Under the pieces are notes generated by a model. It saw nothing but the letters and a program-made list of their open reading frames with translations. It searched no databases and was not told where the DNA came from. A DNA stretch of 64,000 nt, from contig NZ_FNSC01000001.1 in the NCBI RefSeq assembly GCF_900105355.1, positions 1,860,001-1,924,000 on the forward strand. Reading direction: 5' to 3'. The position numbers and the translations under genes are program-made. Numbering within the stretch: the first letter of the stretch is position 1; each line of letters begins with the position of its first letter. This document shows, in pieces, positions 9,638-18,677 of the stretch. The DNA comes from Pseudomonas anguilliseptica. GTDB lineage: Bacteria > Pseudomonadota > Gammaproteobacteria > Pseudomonadales > Pseudomonadaceae.

Positions 9638-10039
9638 ATGACTGACTGGCTCGACGAAATCAACTGGAACAGCGACGGCCTGGTACCAGCCATCGCCCAG
9701 GACCACAAGACCGGCCGCGTGCTGATGATGGCCTGGATGAACCGTGAGGCGCTGGCCCTGACGGCTACCGAGCAGCGAGCCATCTACTGGTCACGCTCGC
9801 GCGGCAAACTGTGGCGTAAAGGCGAGGAATCCGGGCATGTGCAGAAATTGCACGAGCTGCGCCTGGACTGCGACGCTGATGTGATCATCCTGATGGTCGA
9901 ACAGCTGGGCGGCATCGCCTGCCACACCGGCCGCGAGAGCTGCTTCTACCGGGTGTTCGAGAACCGCACCTGGACAATCGTCGATGCGGTGCTGAAAGAC
10001 CCGCACGCCATTTATGCTGCAGGACACAACCATGAGTGA
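9638..10039 (+). CDS. hisI: Phosphoribosyl-AMP cyclohydrolase HisI
   Basis: 133-residue enzyme of histidine synthesis, third step, opening the adenine ring of phosphoribosyl-AMP. The family core is clear: [31 protein letters not shown], and zinc-binding cysteines in LDCDADVI and [12 protein letters not shown]. It precedes hisE with overlap, so the two activities that are fused in enterobacteria are separate here, as usual in Pseudomonas. Confidence 0.96.
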   Translation: MTDWLDEINWNSDGLVPAIAQDHKTGRVLMMAWMNREALALTATEQRAIYWSRSRGKLWRKGEESGHVQKLHELRLDCDADVIILMVEQLGGIACHTGRESCFYRVFENRTWTIVDAVLKDPHAIYAAGHNHE

Positions 10040-10046
10040 CACGGCC

Positions 10047-10379
10047 ATGACTGATACCTTGAGCCGCCTGGCAGAAGTGCTGGAGTCGCGTAAAGGCGCG
10101 ACTGCCGACAGTTCCTATGTCGCCAGCCTGTACCACAAGGGCCTGAACAAGATTCTGGAAAAGGTCGGTGAGGAGTCGGTGGAAACCATCCTCGCGGCCA
10201 AAGATGCAGCCGTAAGCGGCGACTGCAGCGATGTGATTTATGAAACCGCCGACCTGTGGTTCCACAGCCTGGTCATGCTCGCCGCACTCGGCCAGCACCC
10301 GCAGGCGGTACTGGACGAACTGGACCGGCGCTTTGGCCTCTCCGGGCATGCGGAAAAAGCCGCACGCTCGCAAGACTGA
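10047..10379 (+). CDS. hisE: Phosphoribosyl-ATP pyrophosphatase HisE
   Basis: 110-residue all-helical NTP pyrophosphatase for the second step of histidine synthesis, with [15 protein letters not shown] and the [12 protein letters not shown] metal-binding helix. I chose ATG 10047 because [13 protein letters not shown] aligns with the usual family start. An in-frame ATG at 10032, overlapping the hisI stop, would add five residues and cannot be excluded. Translational coupling to hisI is likely either way. Confidence 0.93.
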   Translation: MTDTLSRLAEVLESRKGATADSSYVASLYHKGLNKILEKVGEESVETILAAKDAAVSGDCSDVIYETADLWFHSLVMLAALGQHPQAVLDELDRRFGLSGHAEKAARSQD

Positions 10380-10407
10380 TTAAACCTTCACTTACGGAGT
10401 ACGCGTT

Positions 10408-10647
10408 ATGGGATTCGGTGGCATAAGCATCTGGCAACTCCTGATCGTCCTGCTGATCGTGGTCATGCTGTTCGGCACCAAGCGCCTTAAAGGCCTGGGT
10501 TCCGATCTGGGTGATGCGATCAAGGGTTTCCGCAAGTCGATGGACAACAGCGATGCCGAAAAGCCCGCCCCCGCCGTGGACGAGCCGAAAGGTCAGACCA
10601 TCGACGCCCAGGCGCGCAAGGTCGAAGAACCGGCGAAAAAAGACTAA
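10408..10647 (+). CDS. tatA: Sec-independent translocase subunit TatA
   Basis: 79-residue Tat pore subunit: one N-terminal membrane helix ([17 protein letters not shown]), the [10 protein letters not shown] hinge, an amphipathic helix and a charged tail. It exports folded proteins carrying twin-arginine signals. First gene of tatABC, three bases before tatB. Confidence 0.96.
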   Translation: MGFGGISIWQLLIVLLIVVMLFGTKRLKGLGSDLGDAIKGFRKSMDNSDAEKPAPAVDEPKGQTIDAQARKVEEPAKKD

Positions 10648-10650
10648 GCC

Positions 10651-11004
10651 ATGTTCGATATCGGCTTTACCGAGCTGCTGCTGGTCGGCATCGTCGCCCT
10701 GGTGGTACTGGGGCCTGATCGCCTGCCCGGCGCGGTGCGCACAGCCGGTTTGTGGATCGGCCGGATCAAGCGCAGCTTCAGCGCGATCAAGGCTGAAGTC
10801 GAGCGTGAGATCGGCGCGGACGAAATCCGTCGCCAGCTGCATAACGAACATATCCTTGAGCTGGAACGGGAAATGAACGCGATGAAGCAGAGCCTCAGCG
10901 CGCCGCTTAGCAGCATCACCGAAACGAGCCCTGCCGCTGCACCCGCCGCAGAGCCAGTAGCCGCTACCGATAGCACCCGCCAGGATAAAAGCCCGCAGCC
11001 ATGA
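10651..11004 (+). CDS. tatB: Sec-independent translocase subunit TatB
   Basis: 117 residues. N-terminal membrane helix with the TatB-type acidic residue ([22 protein letters not shown]), then an amphipathic helix and a long charged helix ending in an Ala/Pro-rich tail. It forms the signal-peptide receptor with TatC. Its stop overlaps the tatC start (ATGA). Confidence 0.96.
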   Translation: MFDIGFTELLLVGIVALVVLGPDRLPGAVRTAGLWIGRIKRSFSAIKAEVEREIGADEIRRQLHNEHILELEREMNAMKQSLSAPLSSITETSPAAAPAAEPVAATDSTRQDKSPQP

Positions 11005-11804
11005 GCCAACGACCGGACAGCGATCAGGAAATGCCCCTGGTCTCCCACCTGACCGAACTGCGCACGCGTCTGCTGCGCATTGTGGCGGCGGTGTTCGCGC
11101 TGTTTGCCGGATTGTTCTACTTCTCCCAGGACATCTACGCGCTGGTCGCCGCGCCGCTACGCGCCTATCTGCCGGAAGGTGCGACGATGATCGCCACCGG
11201 CGTGGCCTCGCCGTTTCTCACGCCGTTCAAGTTGACCCTGATGGTCGCGCTGTTTCTCGCCATCCCGATCATCCTGCATCAGATCTGGGGCTTTATCGCG
11301 CCTGGGCTGTACAAGCATGAGAAGCGCATCGCCATACCGCTGCTGATCTCCAGCATCCTGCTGTTTTACGCCGGCATGGCCTTCGCCTACTTCGTGGTGT
11401 TCCCGATCATGTTCGGCTTCTTCGCCAGCGTGACCCCGGAAGGCGTGGCGATGATGACCGACATCGGCCAGTACCTGGATTTCGTCCTGACCCTGTTCTT
11501 CGCCTTCGGCGTGGCGTTCGAAATCCCCATCGCGACCTTTTTGCTGATCTGGGTCGGCGTGGTCGATGTCGCCACCCTGCGCAAGAGCCGGCCCTATGTC
11601 GTTGTGGGCTGCTTTGTCGTCGGCATGGTACTGACCCCGCCAGATGTGTTCTCGCAAACCCTGTTGGCCGTGCCCATGTGGCTGCTGTTCGAAGCCGGCC
11701 TGCTGTGCGGCGGCCTGGTCAAGCGCCGCGCCGAGGAGGAGGAGGAGGCTGCGACTGAAGCTGACAGCTCCTCCAACGACCAGCCGCCTGCCGCGCAACC
11801 GTGA
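11001..11804 (+). CDS. tatC: Sec-independent translocase subunit TatC
   Basis: 267-residue polytopic protein with six expected membrane helices and the TatC hallmarks [15 protein letters not shown] at the N-terminus and FGVAFEIPI in the middle. It recognises twin-arginine signals. The cytoplasmic C-terminus is acidic (a run of Glu). Overlap with rsmE by four bases (GTGA). Confidence 0.96.
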   Translation: MSQRPDSDQEMPLVSHLTELRTRLLRIVAAVFALFAGLFYFSQDIYALVAAPLRAYLPEGATMIATGVASPFLTPFKLTLMVALFLAIPIILHQIWGFIAPGLYKHEKRIAIPLLISSILLFYAGMAFAYFVVFPIMFGFFASVTPEGVAMMTDIGQYLDFVLTLFFAFGVAFEIPIATFLLIWVGVVDVATLRKSRPYVVVGCFVVGMVLTPPDVFSQTLLAVPMWLLFEAGLLCGGLVKRRAEEEEEAATEADSSSNDQPPAAQP

Positions 11805-12508
11805 ACCTGCTGATTCTGGAAGACGGCGACTTTATCGCCGCTGACCGCGTGCTGCTCAGCGGCCGCCGCCTCAAGCACCTGCACGAAGTGCACCGCGCCG
11901 AAACGGGCGACAGCCTGCGCGTCGGCCGCCTGAATGGCCTGATGGGCAGCGGCCAGCTGCTACGCCTGGATGCACAAGAAGCCGAGCTGTCCGTGCAGCT
12001 CGACCAACCACCGCCAGAGAAACTGCCCCTGACCCTGCTGCTCGCCCTACCTCGGCCGAAAATGTTGCGCCGCGTGCTGCAAACTGTCAGCAGCATGGGC
12101 GTGTCACGGCTGGTGCTGCTGAACAGCTATCGGGTGGAAAAAAGCTTCTGGCAGACGCCTTTCCTCGAACCCGCAGCCATTCGCGAACAGCTGATTCTCG
12201 GCCTGGAACAGGCCCGCGATACCGTGCTGCCGGACGTCACCATCGAGAAACGCTTCAAGCCCTTTGTCGAAGACCAGCTGCCGGGTATTGCCGCCGGCAC
12301 TCTGGGCCTGGTCGGCCATCCTGGCGACTACCCGGCCTGCCCACGGGCCGTCGAACAGCCAGTGACGCTGGCCATCGGCCCGGAAGGCGGCTGGATTCCC
12401 TACGAAGTGGAAAAGCTCAACGAAGCCGGCCTGCAACCGGTGCAACTCGGCGCGCGGATTCTGCGGGTGGAAACCGCGGTGACTGCCTTGCTGGCGCGAC
12501 TGTTCTAA
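11801..12508 (+). CDS. rsmE: 16S rRNA (uridine1498-N3)-methyltransferase RsmE
   Basis: 235-residue SPOUT methyltransferase that modifies U1498 of 16S rRNA. The knotted SAM site is visible at the C-terminus: LAIGPEGGW, then [11 protein letters not shown]. The N-terminal PUA-like domain begins after the GTG start at 11801, which overlaps the tatC stop. The tat-rsmE order is conserved in Pseudomonas. Confidence 0.94.
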   Translation: MNLLILEDGDFIAADRVLLSGRRLKHLHEVHRAETGDSLRVGRLNGLMGSGQLLRLDAQEAELSVQLDQPPPEKLPLTLLLALPRPKMLRRVLQTVSSMGVSRLVLLNSYRVEKSFWQTPFLEPAAIREQLILGLEQARDTVLPDVTIEKRFKPFVEDQLPGIAAGTLGLVGHPGDYPACPRAVEQPVTLAIGPEGGWIPYEVEKLNEAGLQPVQLGARILRVETAVTALLARLF

Positions 12509-12570
12509 GCAGACATCCCTGCCCTAGGTAGTGTCACCGTATCCATCCACTAGCTAAAGCGTCATCCACC

Positions 12571-13065
12571 CTACACAACCTGCTTTTCGTGCCAATGCGC
12601 CGGTAGCAGCTGGCCCTTGAACGCAGGCGCTTCCTCCAGCTGTACATCCCTCGGCTGCAGCGGCCCACCACAATCCGAACACACCAGCACGCCATGCATA
12701 GGCCTGCCGCACGTACGATGGATATGCCGAATCGGCGCTCCCTCGGCGCCGCTCATATGGCGGTCGCCCCAGTTCACCAAGGCCATAATGGCCGGGTACA
12801 GATCACGGCCCTTGGCGCTCAGGCAATATTCCTCACGCAGCGGCCGCTGCTGATAAGCCACCTTGTCCAGCACACCCGCTTCAGCCAGTTTTTTCAGGCG
12901 ATCGGCCAGCACATGGCGGGTAATGCCCAGGCGTTTCTCGAACTCGTCAAAGCGACGAATACCGAGAAAACTCTCGCGCAGCACCAGCAGGGTCCAGCGA
13001 TCACCCACCACCGACAGGGTGCGGGCCAGCGAGCAGGGTTGCTGCTCCAGTTCTTCCCAACGCAT
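12571..13065 (-). CDS. HxlR-family transcriptional regulator
   Basis: 164-residue winged-helix regulator. The HxlR core fills residues 8-105 (CSLARTLSVVGDRWTLLVLRE, RFDEFEKRLGITRHVLADRLKKL, then the wing). The C-terminal 50 residues carry two Cys pairs (CGRPMHG and CSDCGG), possibly a zinc site. It is divergent from the SDR gene at 13167, and the gap holds two matching palindromes that are its likely operators. The ligand is unknown. Confidence 0.9.
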   Translation of the reverse strand: MRWEELEQQPCSLARTLSVVGDRWTLLVLRESFLGIRRFDEFEKRLGITRHVLADRLKKLAEAGVLDKVAYQQRPLREEYCLSAKGRDLYPAIMALVNWGDRHMSGAEGAPIRHIHRTCGRPMHGVLVCSDCGGPLQPRDVQLEEAPAFKGQLLPAHWHEKQVV

Positions 13066-13099
13066 AAGCCGATCTCCAACAGCAGTGGCTCACCATAGC

Positions 13100-13152
13100 T
13101 TGACAGGTTCCAAAATGGAACCGACTATCGAGACAAGTTCCAAAACAGAACT
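13100..13152 (+). promoter_or_regulatory. Promoter with two palindromic operators for the HxlR regulator
   Basis: TTGACA at 13100-13105 is followed by a 17-base spacer and a weak -10 (GACTAT, 13123-13128). The spacer is itself a perfect palindrome, GGTTCC-AAAAT-GGAACC (13106-13122). A related palindrome, AGTTC-N7-GAACT (13136-13152), lies 30 bases further, about three helical turns. The spacing and position between the divergent genes suggest a dimer pair of the regulator repressing the SDR gene. Inference from sequence symmetry. Confidence 0.7.
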
Positions 13153-13166
13153 GATGGAGAGCAACG

Positions 13167-13895
13167 ATGACAGAACGCAAGGCAATCTTGGTAGTCGGTG
13201 CCGGTGACGCCACTGGCGGCGCCATCGCCAAACGCTTCGCTCGCTAAGGCTATGTGGCCTGCGTGGCACGGCGCAATGCTGAAAAACTCGAGCCGCTGGT
13301 CGCGGAGATTGAATCGGCAGGTGGCAGCGCACGAGCCTTTGGCTGCGATGCTCGAGTCGAGGAACAAGTAATCGACATGTTCAGTACCATCGAGCGCGAG
13401 GTCGGGCCACTGCATGCTGTGGTATTCAATATCGGCGCCAATGTGCAGTTCTCCATCACCGAAACCACCGAGCGGGTCTATCGCAAGGTCTGGGAAATGG
13501 CCGCGCTGGCCGGTTTTCTCACCGGTCGTGAAGCGGCCAAAGTGATGCTGCCGCGTGGCCAGGGCACGATCATCTTTACCGGCGCCACAGCTTCCTTGCG
13601 CGGCCGGGCCAATTTCTCTGCCTTCGCCAGCGCCAAGTTTGCTCTGCGTGCGTTAGCCCAAAGCATGGCCCGCGAACTTGGCCCCAAGGGCATTCATGTC
13701 GCTCACCCGATAATCGACGGGGCCATCGACACCGCGTTTATCCGCGACACCTTTCCGCAGCTGTACCAGCTCAAGGATCAGGACGGCATCCTCAACCCCG
13801 ACCACATTGCCGAGACCTACTGGCAGATCCACTGCCAGCCTCGCGATTGCTGGGTGCATGAGCTTGACCTACGCCCATGGAGCGAAACCTTCTAA
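13167..13895 (+). pseudogene. Short-chain dehydrogenase/reductase with premature in-frame TAA
   Basis: The frame starts at ATG 13167 and shows the Rossmann beginning ILVVGAGDATGGAIAKRFAR. A TAA at 13245-13247 then replaces what is normally Glu in this motif (FAREGY). The same frame continues intact to 13895 for another 216 codons, with the SDR core (NIGANV, SFSAFASAKFALRALAQSMARELG). A single G-to-T change explains it. The catalytic Tyr is not in the usual YxxxK form (FSAFASAK), so this is a divergent SDR subgroup. A downstream start could only give a protein without the cofactor loop. Confidence 0.8.
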
Positions 13896-14035
13896 GAACC
13901 TTTTGAAAGGCTGCTGCGCGTCGGCCCTGCTGCGTTAAAAACAGGCTCGGATGCTCATGTACAACAGTACACTCCGCTTCCTCGCCTGTTTTTGCCTTGC
14001 ATGGCTCTAGCTCGCGAGCCTTTGAAAAGGCTCTA
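13896..14035. repeat. 140-bp fold-back repeat, copy 1
   Basis: The ends are imperfect inverted repeats (ACCTTTTGAAAGGCT and AGCCTTTGAAAAGGCT). The core carries AAAAACAGG and CCTGTTTTT facing each other across a conserved CTCCGCTTCCTCG. The core is nearly the same as in copy 2 at 60641-60780. It abuts the stop codon of the SDR pseudogene and could fold as a long hairpin terminator. Confidence 0.8.
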
Positions 14036-14077
14036 AGTCACCCACAACTGACCTCGAACCTGAGCACAGGACACAGC

Positions 14078-14665
14078 ATGAACAAGACCGTTGAGTTCTT
14101 TTTCGACTTCGGCAGCCCGGCCAGCTACCTGGCCTGGACCCAGGTGCCGCGAATTGCCCGCGAAGCCGGCGCGCAACTTATCTGGCGACCGATGTTGCTC
14201 GGCGGCGTATTCAAGGCCACCGGTAACCAGTCGCCAGTCATGATCCCGAGCAAGGGCGCCTGGATGCTCAAGGACCTGGCACGCTTTGCCAGCCGTTATG
14301 GCGTGCCGATGGCCTTCAACCCGCACTTCCCGATCAACACCCTGACGCTGATGCGTGGCGCGGCCGGCTACCTCGACAACAAGCGCTTCGAACACTTTGT
14401 AAGAACCATTTTCGAGGCGCTGTGGGTGCAGCAGAAGAACCTCGGCAAGCCCGAAGTAGTCGCCGAGGTGCTCAGCGCCGCCGGCTTCGATCCCGCCGAG
14501 TTCGAGCGCCTGGTCAACGATGAAGCAGTCAAGGAGCGCCTCAAGGCCACCACCGAAGAGGCGATCAAGCGCGGCGTATTCGGCGCGCCGACCTTCTTTA
14601 TCGGCAGCGAGATGCACTTCGGTCAGGATCGCCTCGACTTCGTCGCCGAAGCCCTGGCGCGCTAG
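14078..14665 (+). CDS. DsbA-family oxidoreductase, 2-hydroxychromene-2-carboxylate isomerase-like
   Basis: 195-residue thioredoxin-fold protein of the kappa-GST/HCCA isomerase type. FFFDFGSPASYLAW (about residues 6-19) has Ser in place of the CxxC pair, the usual catalytic residue of this glutathione-dependent group, and GVFGAPTFFIGSEMHFGQDRL is the typical C-terminal motif. Start ATG 14078 gives the expected N-terminus; earlier in-frame codons run into the repeat. The natural substrate is unknown; true naphthalene-pathway genes are absent nearby. Confidence 0.85.
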   Translation: MNKTVEFFFDFGSPASYLAWTQVPRIAREAGAQLIWRPMLLGGVFKATGNQSPVMIPSKGAWMLKDLARFASRYGVPMAFNPHFPINTLTLMRGAAGYLDNKRFEHFVRTIFEALWVQQKNLGKPEVVAEVLSAAGFDPAEFERLVNDEAVKERLKATTEEAIKRGVFGAPTFFIGSEMHFGQDRLDFVAEALAR

Positions 14666-14672
14666 CAGGCTG

Positions 14673-15110
14673 CTAGCTCTCTAGAAGAAAGGTCACCGGC
14701 CCGTCGTTAACCAGATGCACCTGCATATCGGCACCGAACTGACCGGTGGCAACCTGTGGGTGTTTGGCGCGGGCCTGAGCGACCAGCAGGTCGAACAGTT
14801 CCGCCCCCAGCGCCGGTGGTGCGGCACTGGAAAAGCTCGGGCGCAGGCCGCTCTTGGTATCGGCCGCCAGGGTGAATTGCGAGACCAGCAATAGCCCGCC
14901 GCCACTATCGCTGAGCGACAGGTTCATCTTGCCAGCGGCATCGCTGAACACGCGGTAGTTGAGCAGCTTGTGCAGAATTTTCTCGACGCTGGCCGGGGTG
15001 TCCTGCGGCTCGACGCCAACCAGCGCCAGCAGGCCCTGATCAATCGCCCCAACTACTTCACCCGCCACTTCTACTCGGGCGCCACGCACCCGTTGAATCA
15101 ATGCCTTCAT
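14673..15110 (-). CDS. dtd: D-aminoacyl-tRNA deacylase
   Basis: 145-residue DTD that hydrolyses D-aminoacyl-tRNAs and glycyl-tRNA-Ala as translation proofreading. The two family motifs are present: SQFTLAA and the C-terminal NDGPVT (the Gly-Pro motif). It starts within the stop of pip (ATGA overlap), so the two form a unit. Confidence 0.95.
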   Translation of the reverse strand: MKALIQRVRGARVEVAGEVVGAIDQGLLALVGVEPQDTPASVEKILHKLLNYRVFSDAAGKMNLSLSDSGGGLLLVSQFTLAADTKSGLRPSFSSAAPPALGAELFDLLVAQARAKHPQVATGQFGADMQVHLVNDGPVTFLLES

Positions 15111-16078
15111 GCTTCGTCCGGCGCCAGGTTGAGCAGGCGCCGCGCCAGTTCGTCCGCGGCACGTACCAGGGCGTCGGTGATCCCGGTTTCGGCGGCCGAA
15201 TGGCCGGCATCGCGAATGATCTGCAGCTCGCTGTTCGGCCAGGCCTGGTGCAGCGCCCAGGCATTATCCAGCGGGCAGATCACGTCATAGCGGCCATGCA
15301 CAATCACCCCGGGCAGATGGGCGATCTTCGGCATGTCGCGCAGCAGCTGATCTCTTTCGAGGAAGGCACTGTTGACGAAGTAATGGCATTCGATGCGAGC
15401 GATCGACAGCGCGCGATGCGCATCACTGAAACGGTCGACCACCTGCGGATTGGGGCGCAGGGTGGCGGTACGGCCCTCCCAGGTCGACCAGGCTTTGGCG
15501 GCATGCATCTGGGCAATCTGATCCGGGCCGGTCAGGCGCTTGTAGAAGGCTTGTACCAGATCACCGCGCTCATCCGCCGGGATTGGCGCGAGGTAATCTT
15601 CCCAATAATCGGGGAACAGACGGCTGGCACCTTCCTGATAAAACCACTGAATTTCCTGTGGGCGACACAGGAAGATGCCGCGCAGAATCAGCCCATGCAC
15701 GCGCTGCGGATGAGCCTGGGCGTAAGCCAGCGCCAGGGTCGAGCCCCAGGAGCCGCCGAACAGCGCCCACTTGTCGATACCGAGGTGCTCGCGGATCTGT
15801 TCCATGTCGGCGATCAGCGCCTGAGTGGTGTTGTGCTCCAGGCTGGCGTGCGGGGTGGAACGGCCGCAACCACGCTGATCGAAGGTGACGATGCGATAGA
15901 GGTTGGGATCGAAATAGCGCCGGCTCGCTGCGTCGCAGCCGGCGCCTGGACCACCATGAATAAACACCACAGGCAAACCATCCGGTGAACCGCTTTCGTC
16001 GACATACAGCACGTGCGGCGCCTGCACCGCCAGCTCATGACGGGCGTAGGGTTTAATCTCCGGATACAAGGTCTGCAT
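15107..16078 (-). CDS. pip: Proline iminopeptidase
   Basis: 323-residue alpha/beta hydrolase releasing N-terminal proline. Visible motifs are the oxyanion HGGPGAGC, the FDQRGCGRS block, the nucleophile GGSWGS and a late GRYD and DAGHSA for Asp and His. I chose ATG 16078 ([11 protein letters not shown]), the usual family start. The pip-dtd pair is common in Pseudomonas. Confidence 0.94.
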   Translation of the reverse strand: MQTLYPEIKPYARHELAVQAPHVLYVDESGSPDGLPVVFIHGGPGAGCDAASRRYFDPNLYRIVTFDQRGCGRSTPHASLEHNTTQALIADMEQIREHLGIDKWALFGGSWGSTLALAYAQAHPQRVHGLILRGIFLCRPQEIQWFYQEGASRLFPDYWEDYLAPIPADERGDLVQAFYKRLTGPDQIAQMHAAKAWSTWEGRTATLRPNPQVVDRFSDAHRALSIARIECHYFVNSAFLERDQLLRDMPKIAHLPGVIVHGRYDVICPLDNAWALHQAWPNSELQIIRDAGHSAAETGITDALVRAADELARRLLNLAPDEA

Positions 16079-16200
16079 GGCACGCTCCTGACTTGACCTG
16101 AATAATGCGCGGCGTAACGTTGACGGCCTTGCGCCGAACAACCACGGGCGCACCGCTTTAAGCTCTGCCGGGCATCATAACCATGAAAAAGGAGTTCAGC

Positions 16201-16635
16201 ATGCCAACACGGATATTTGCCTTAGCTTTCCTACTGTTTTGCACCCTAATCGCCGGTTGCGGCGCCAAGGATGATCCGCAGGCTGCGCTGGAAGCAGCCG
16301 TGCAACAACTGCAGGACAACCTGGAGGCGAAGAACAACAGCGCGGTACTCGACCAGCTGCACCCGCAGTTCTCGGCCCAGGGCGAATTTGACCGTGAGTG
16401 GGCGCAGCGCACCATGTTGCTGCTGTTTATGCGCCACAAGAACGTCGAAGTACTGGCCCTGAGCACAGCCAGCTACGTCCACGAGACCTATCGCGAGAAA
16501 GGCTTCACCGAAGCCCAGGTTGCCCTGGTCGGCGCCGAAAGCCTGGTCCCCGACAGCGCCCGCCACTTTATCGTTGAGATGGAATGGTGGCTGGAGGGTG
16601 ATGAATGGAAGCTGGCGCGCCTGAAGTGGCAATAA
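16201..16635 (+). CDS. Predicted lipoprotein of unknown function
   Basis: 144 residues with a signal peptide ending in the lipobox LIAGC, so a lipid-anchored periplasmic protein is predicted. AAGGAG six bases before ATG 16201 decides this start over the ATG at 16183. The rest looks like a nuclear-transport-factor-type fold (a helical N-terminus followed by strands HFIVEMEWWLEGDEWKLARLKWQ), but I do not recognise a named family. Confidence 0.8.
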   Translation: MPTRIFALAFLLFCTLIAGCGAKDDPQAALEAAVQQLQDNLEAKNNSAVLDQLHPQFSAQGEFDREWAQRTMLLLFMRHKNVEVLALSTASYVHETYREKGFTEAQVALVGAESLVPDSARHFIVEMEWWLEGDEWKLARLKWQ

Positions 16636-16659
16636 CGGCCCAGCTCCTGATTAAAACAG

Positions 16660-17205
16660 TCAGGGAATAAACATCTTGCTGCGCCGCATATAGTCGCGGT
16701 ACGCCTCGCCGAACTGCACCAAGCACTCGGCCTCATCGCGCTTGGCGGTCAGCCAAAGTGCCAGGCTGGCCAGCAGCGCCAGAACCAGACTCAGGCCATT
16801 GGGCTGCTTGCAGGCCACCCCCCAGGCCAGCAACAGCAGCGAGGCGTACAGCGGGTGACGGATCAGGCGAAAGATGCCACTGGTCACCAGTTACGAAGTG
16901 CGCTCGAAGGCAAACAGCTCGGCATCCGTACGCTGCCCATCGGGGCGCCCCATCCGCCGTAGCTGATAGAGACCGGCAAATAGCAGCAGCAGGGATGCAA
17001 ACAGCAGTGCCCAGGACAGACGCTGGTGCAGGGCAAACCGGTCGACAAACCAGACCGGCCCATTGAGTACCAGCAAGGCCAGAATCGCCTCCCAGGCGAA
17101 GAACCGGTAGAAGCAGTGGGACTGCGGACGGCGTACTGCCCGCCAGGACAACGCCAGCAGCAGCAACGTCCCCAGCCCGAAAACCACCCCCTGCAACCAC
17201 GCCAT
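16660..17205 (-). pseudogene. Isoprenylcysteine carboxyl methyltransferase-like membrane protein with in-frame TAA
   Basis: From ATG 17205 (strong GGAGAGG site) the frame codes three to four membrane segments and then meets TAA at 16891-16893. The same frame goes on to 16660 with the family motif IFRLIRHPLYASLLLL and the C-terminal EAYRDYMRRS. A single base change in a sense codon explains the stop. The catalytic C-terminal half is separated from the start, so the gene is probably inactive. Family function is methylation with SAM; the substrate here is unknown. Confidence 0.8.
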
Positions 17206-17307
17206 AAGATCCTCTCCAACTCCGCCCGATAGTCCGTCAAAGCCAGGCGCTACGCGACCTGCAGCCCCTCTGTTACACTGCCGGCCTGTTCACCTCGGCC
17301 GCCCGCA

Positions 17308-17784
17308 ATGGATCGCACTCAACTGCACAGCCTGCTGCCCCACCAGGGCCCAGCTCTCTGGCTGGATGGTCTGTTGGCGCATGACCGCCTGAGCACCAAG
17401 GCCTGAGTGCCTGGCGCTTTCTCGAGACCTTTGGGGCCAGTGCCTCACCTTGCCTGCTGTTCGAGGCGGCGGCCCAGTTGTGCGCCGCGCATGGTGCCTT
17501 ATACGGCGATGCCAGTGCCATTGAAATGGCACTGGTTGGCAAGCTCTCGCAATTGCAGCTGCATCATGAACCGACGCAACGTAGCGGCGCGCTGCAGGTC
17601 AGCGCCCAGCAAGAGGCGCTAAGCCCGGCGGGGGCGACGCGGCATCCCGCTGGAGCCGGTGGGCTTCTCGACCAACCCGCCACTGCTCAACGGCAAACCC
17701 TCACCGCGTGACAGTCAATTCGAGCACAGCACGGCGGACACTCAACTGCACATCCGCCTACAGAGCCCGAAAGCCAAGAAATAA
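17308..17784 (+). pseudogene. Remnant of a hotdog-fold (3-hydroxyacyl-ACP dehydratase-like) gene
   Basis: ATG 17308 opens with LHSLLPHQGPALWLDGLL, which resembles the start of hotdog dehydratases, but a TGA follows at 17404-17406. A second frame just after it reads SAWRFLETFG then CLLFEAAAQLCAAHGALYG, the expected next element. A third frame near the end gives a plausible C-terminus to the TAA at 17782-17784. At least two frame changes are needed. The fold assignment is an inference from short motifs. Confidence 0.45.
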
Positions 17785-17791
17785 GCCGCAG

Positions 17792-18358
17792 CTAGCGCTG
17801 CAGAGCCATCTCAGCAGCCGTACGGCGCCAGATCAGCTCACGGGTGTCATAACCACGGCTGCGCGCTTCTTCAAGTAGCGTCGCAAGGTATTTCGCGCTG
17901 GCATCCTGATCACGTGTCAGCAACCAGAGGTACTTGCGATTGGGATGCCCAACCAGCGCGGCCTGGTAGCCATCATCCAGATACAGCACCCAGTATTCGC
18001 CCTTGGTCAGCCCTGGCAGCAGGCTGCTGGCCCAGTTATCGAAACGCACCCAGAGTTTATTGGTCTTGCCCGGCACCTGCGCCACCGCCTGACCCTGTAC
18101 CTGCTGCATATCGCCATCGTCTGTGCGGCAGCGATTGGTCACGCCGATAGTGCCGTCTTCCTGCAGCTCATAAAGCGCCTCAGACTGCGCGCAATTGCGC
18201 TGAAAGAACATCGGCAAACGCGCCTGCTCGTACCAGAGGCCTTGATAACGCGTTAGATCGACCTGTTCGACAGTCCTCGGCGGCACCACGCCCGTGCAGG
18301 AATTGGCGCAGCCCACCAGCAGCGCCGCTGCGGCCAACGCCGCCAGCAGGCGCATCAC
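17792..18358 (-). CDS. blc: Outer-membrane lipocalin Blc
   Basis: 188-residue bacterial lipocalin. Lipobox LLVGC near residue 17, then the lipocalin motif GLWYEQARLP, and later YWVLYLDDGYQAALVGHP and YLWLLTRD, the second and third structurally conserved regions. Blc proteins bind lipids at the outer membrane, often under stress. It overlaps the upstream lipoprotein gene by four bases; two adjacent ATGs (18358 and 18355) are both possible starts. Confidence 0.92.
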   Translation of the reverse strand: MMRLLAALAAAALLVGCANSCTGVVPPRTVEQVDLTRYQGLWYEQARLPMFFQRNCAQSEALYELQEDGTIGVTNRCRTDDGDMQQVQGQAVAQVPGKTNKLWVRFDNWASSLLPGLTKGEYWVLYLDDGYQAALVGHPNRKYLWLLTRDQDASAKYLATLLEEARSRGYDTRELIWRRTAAEMALQR

Positions 18359-18609
18359 TTCAAACCCTTGCCGGAAAACATCATGACCTTGTCACCGGCG
18401 TACTGAACGCTGATAAAGCGCTGTTCATCGCCCCAGGTACAGCTGGACATGCCCAGCGCGCCAGCGCACTCGCCGGGCTTGCCCAGCAGGCTCTCGACCT
18501 CATCCTTGCTCATGCCCGCCTTGAGCTGGGTGTAATTATCCTGACTGATCTTGTTGCAGGCAGCCAGCAGCAGGCAACCGGCGAGTAGTGCGACGACACG
18601 CAGAGACAT
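18355..18609 (-). CDS. Small BamE/SmpA-like lipoprotein
   Basis: 84 residues: signal peptide with lipobox LLAAC, then LKAGMSKDEVESLLGKPGEC, the motif of the SmpA/OmlA-like fold, and a short beta sheet. It probably sits in the periplasm anchored to the outer membrane. ATG 18609 is preceded by GGAGTTTCCCC. It is co-transcribed with the lipocalin gene. True BamE function is not implied. Confidence 0.8.
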   Translation of the reverse strand: MSLRVVALLAGCLLLAACNKISQDNYTQLKAGMSKDEVESLLGKPGECAGALGMSSCTWGDEQRFISVQYAGDKVMMFSGKGLK

Positions 18610-18677
18610 GGGGAAACTCCTGAGGAAAGAATCAAGACCAGCTTGGCATAGCAATACCGAGCTTGCCTGCTTGGATG

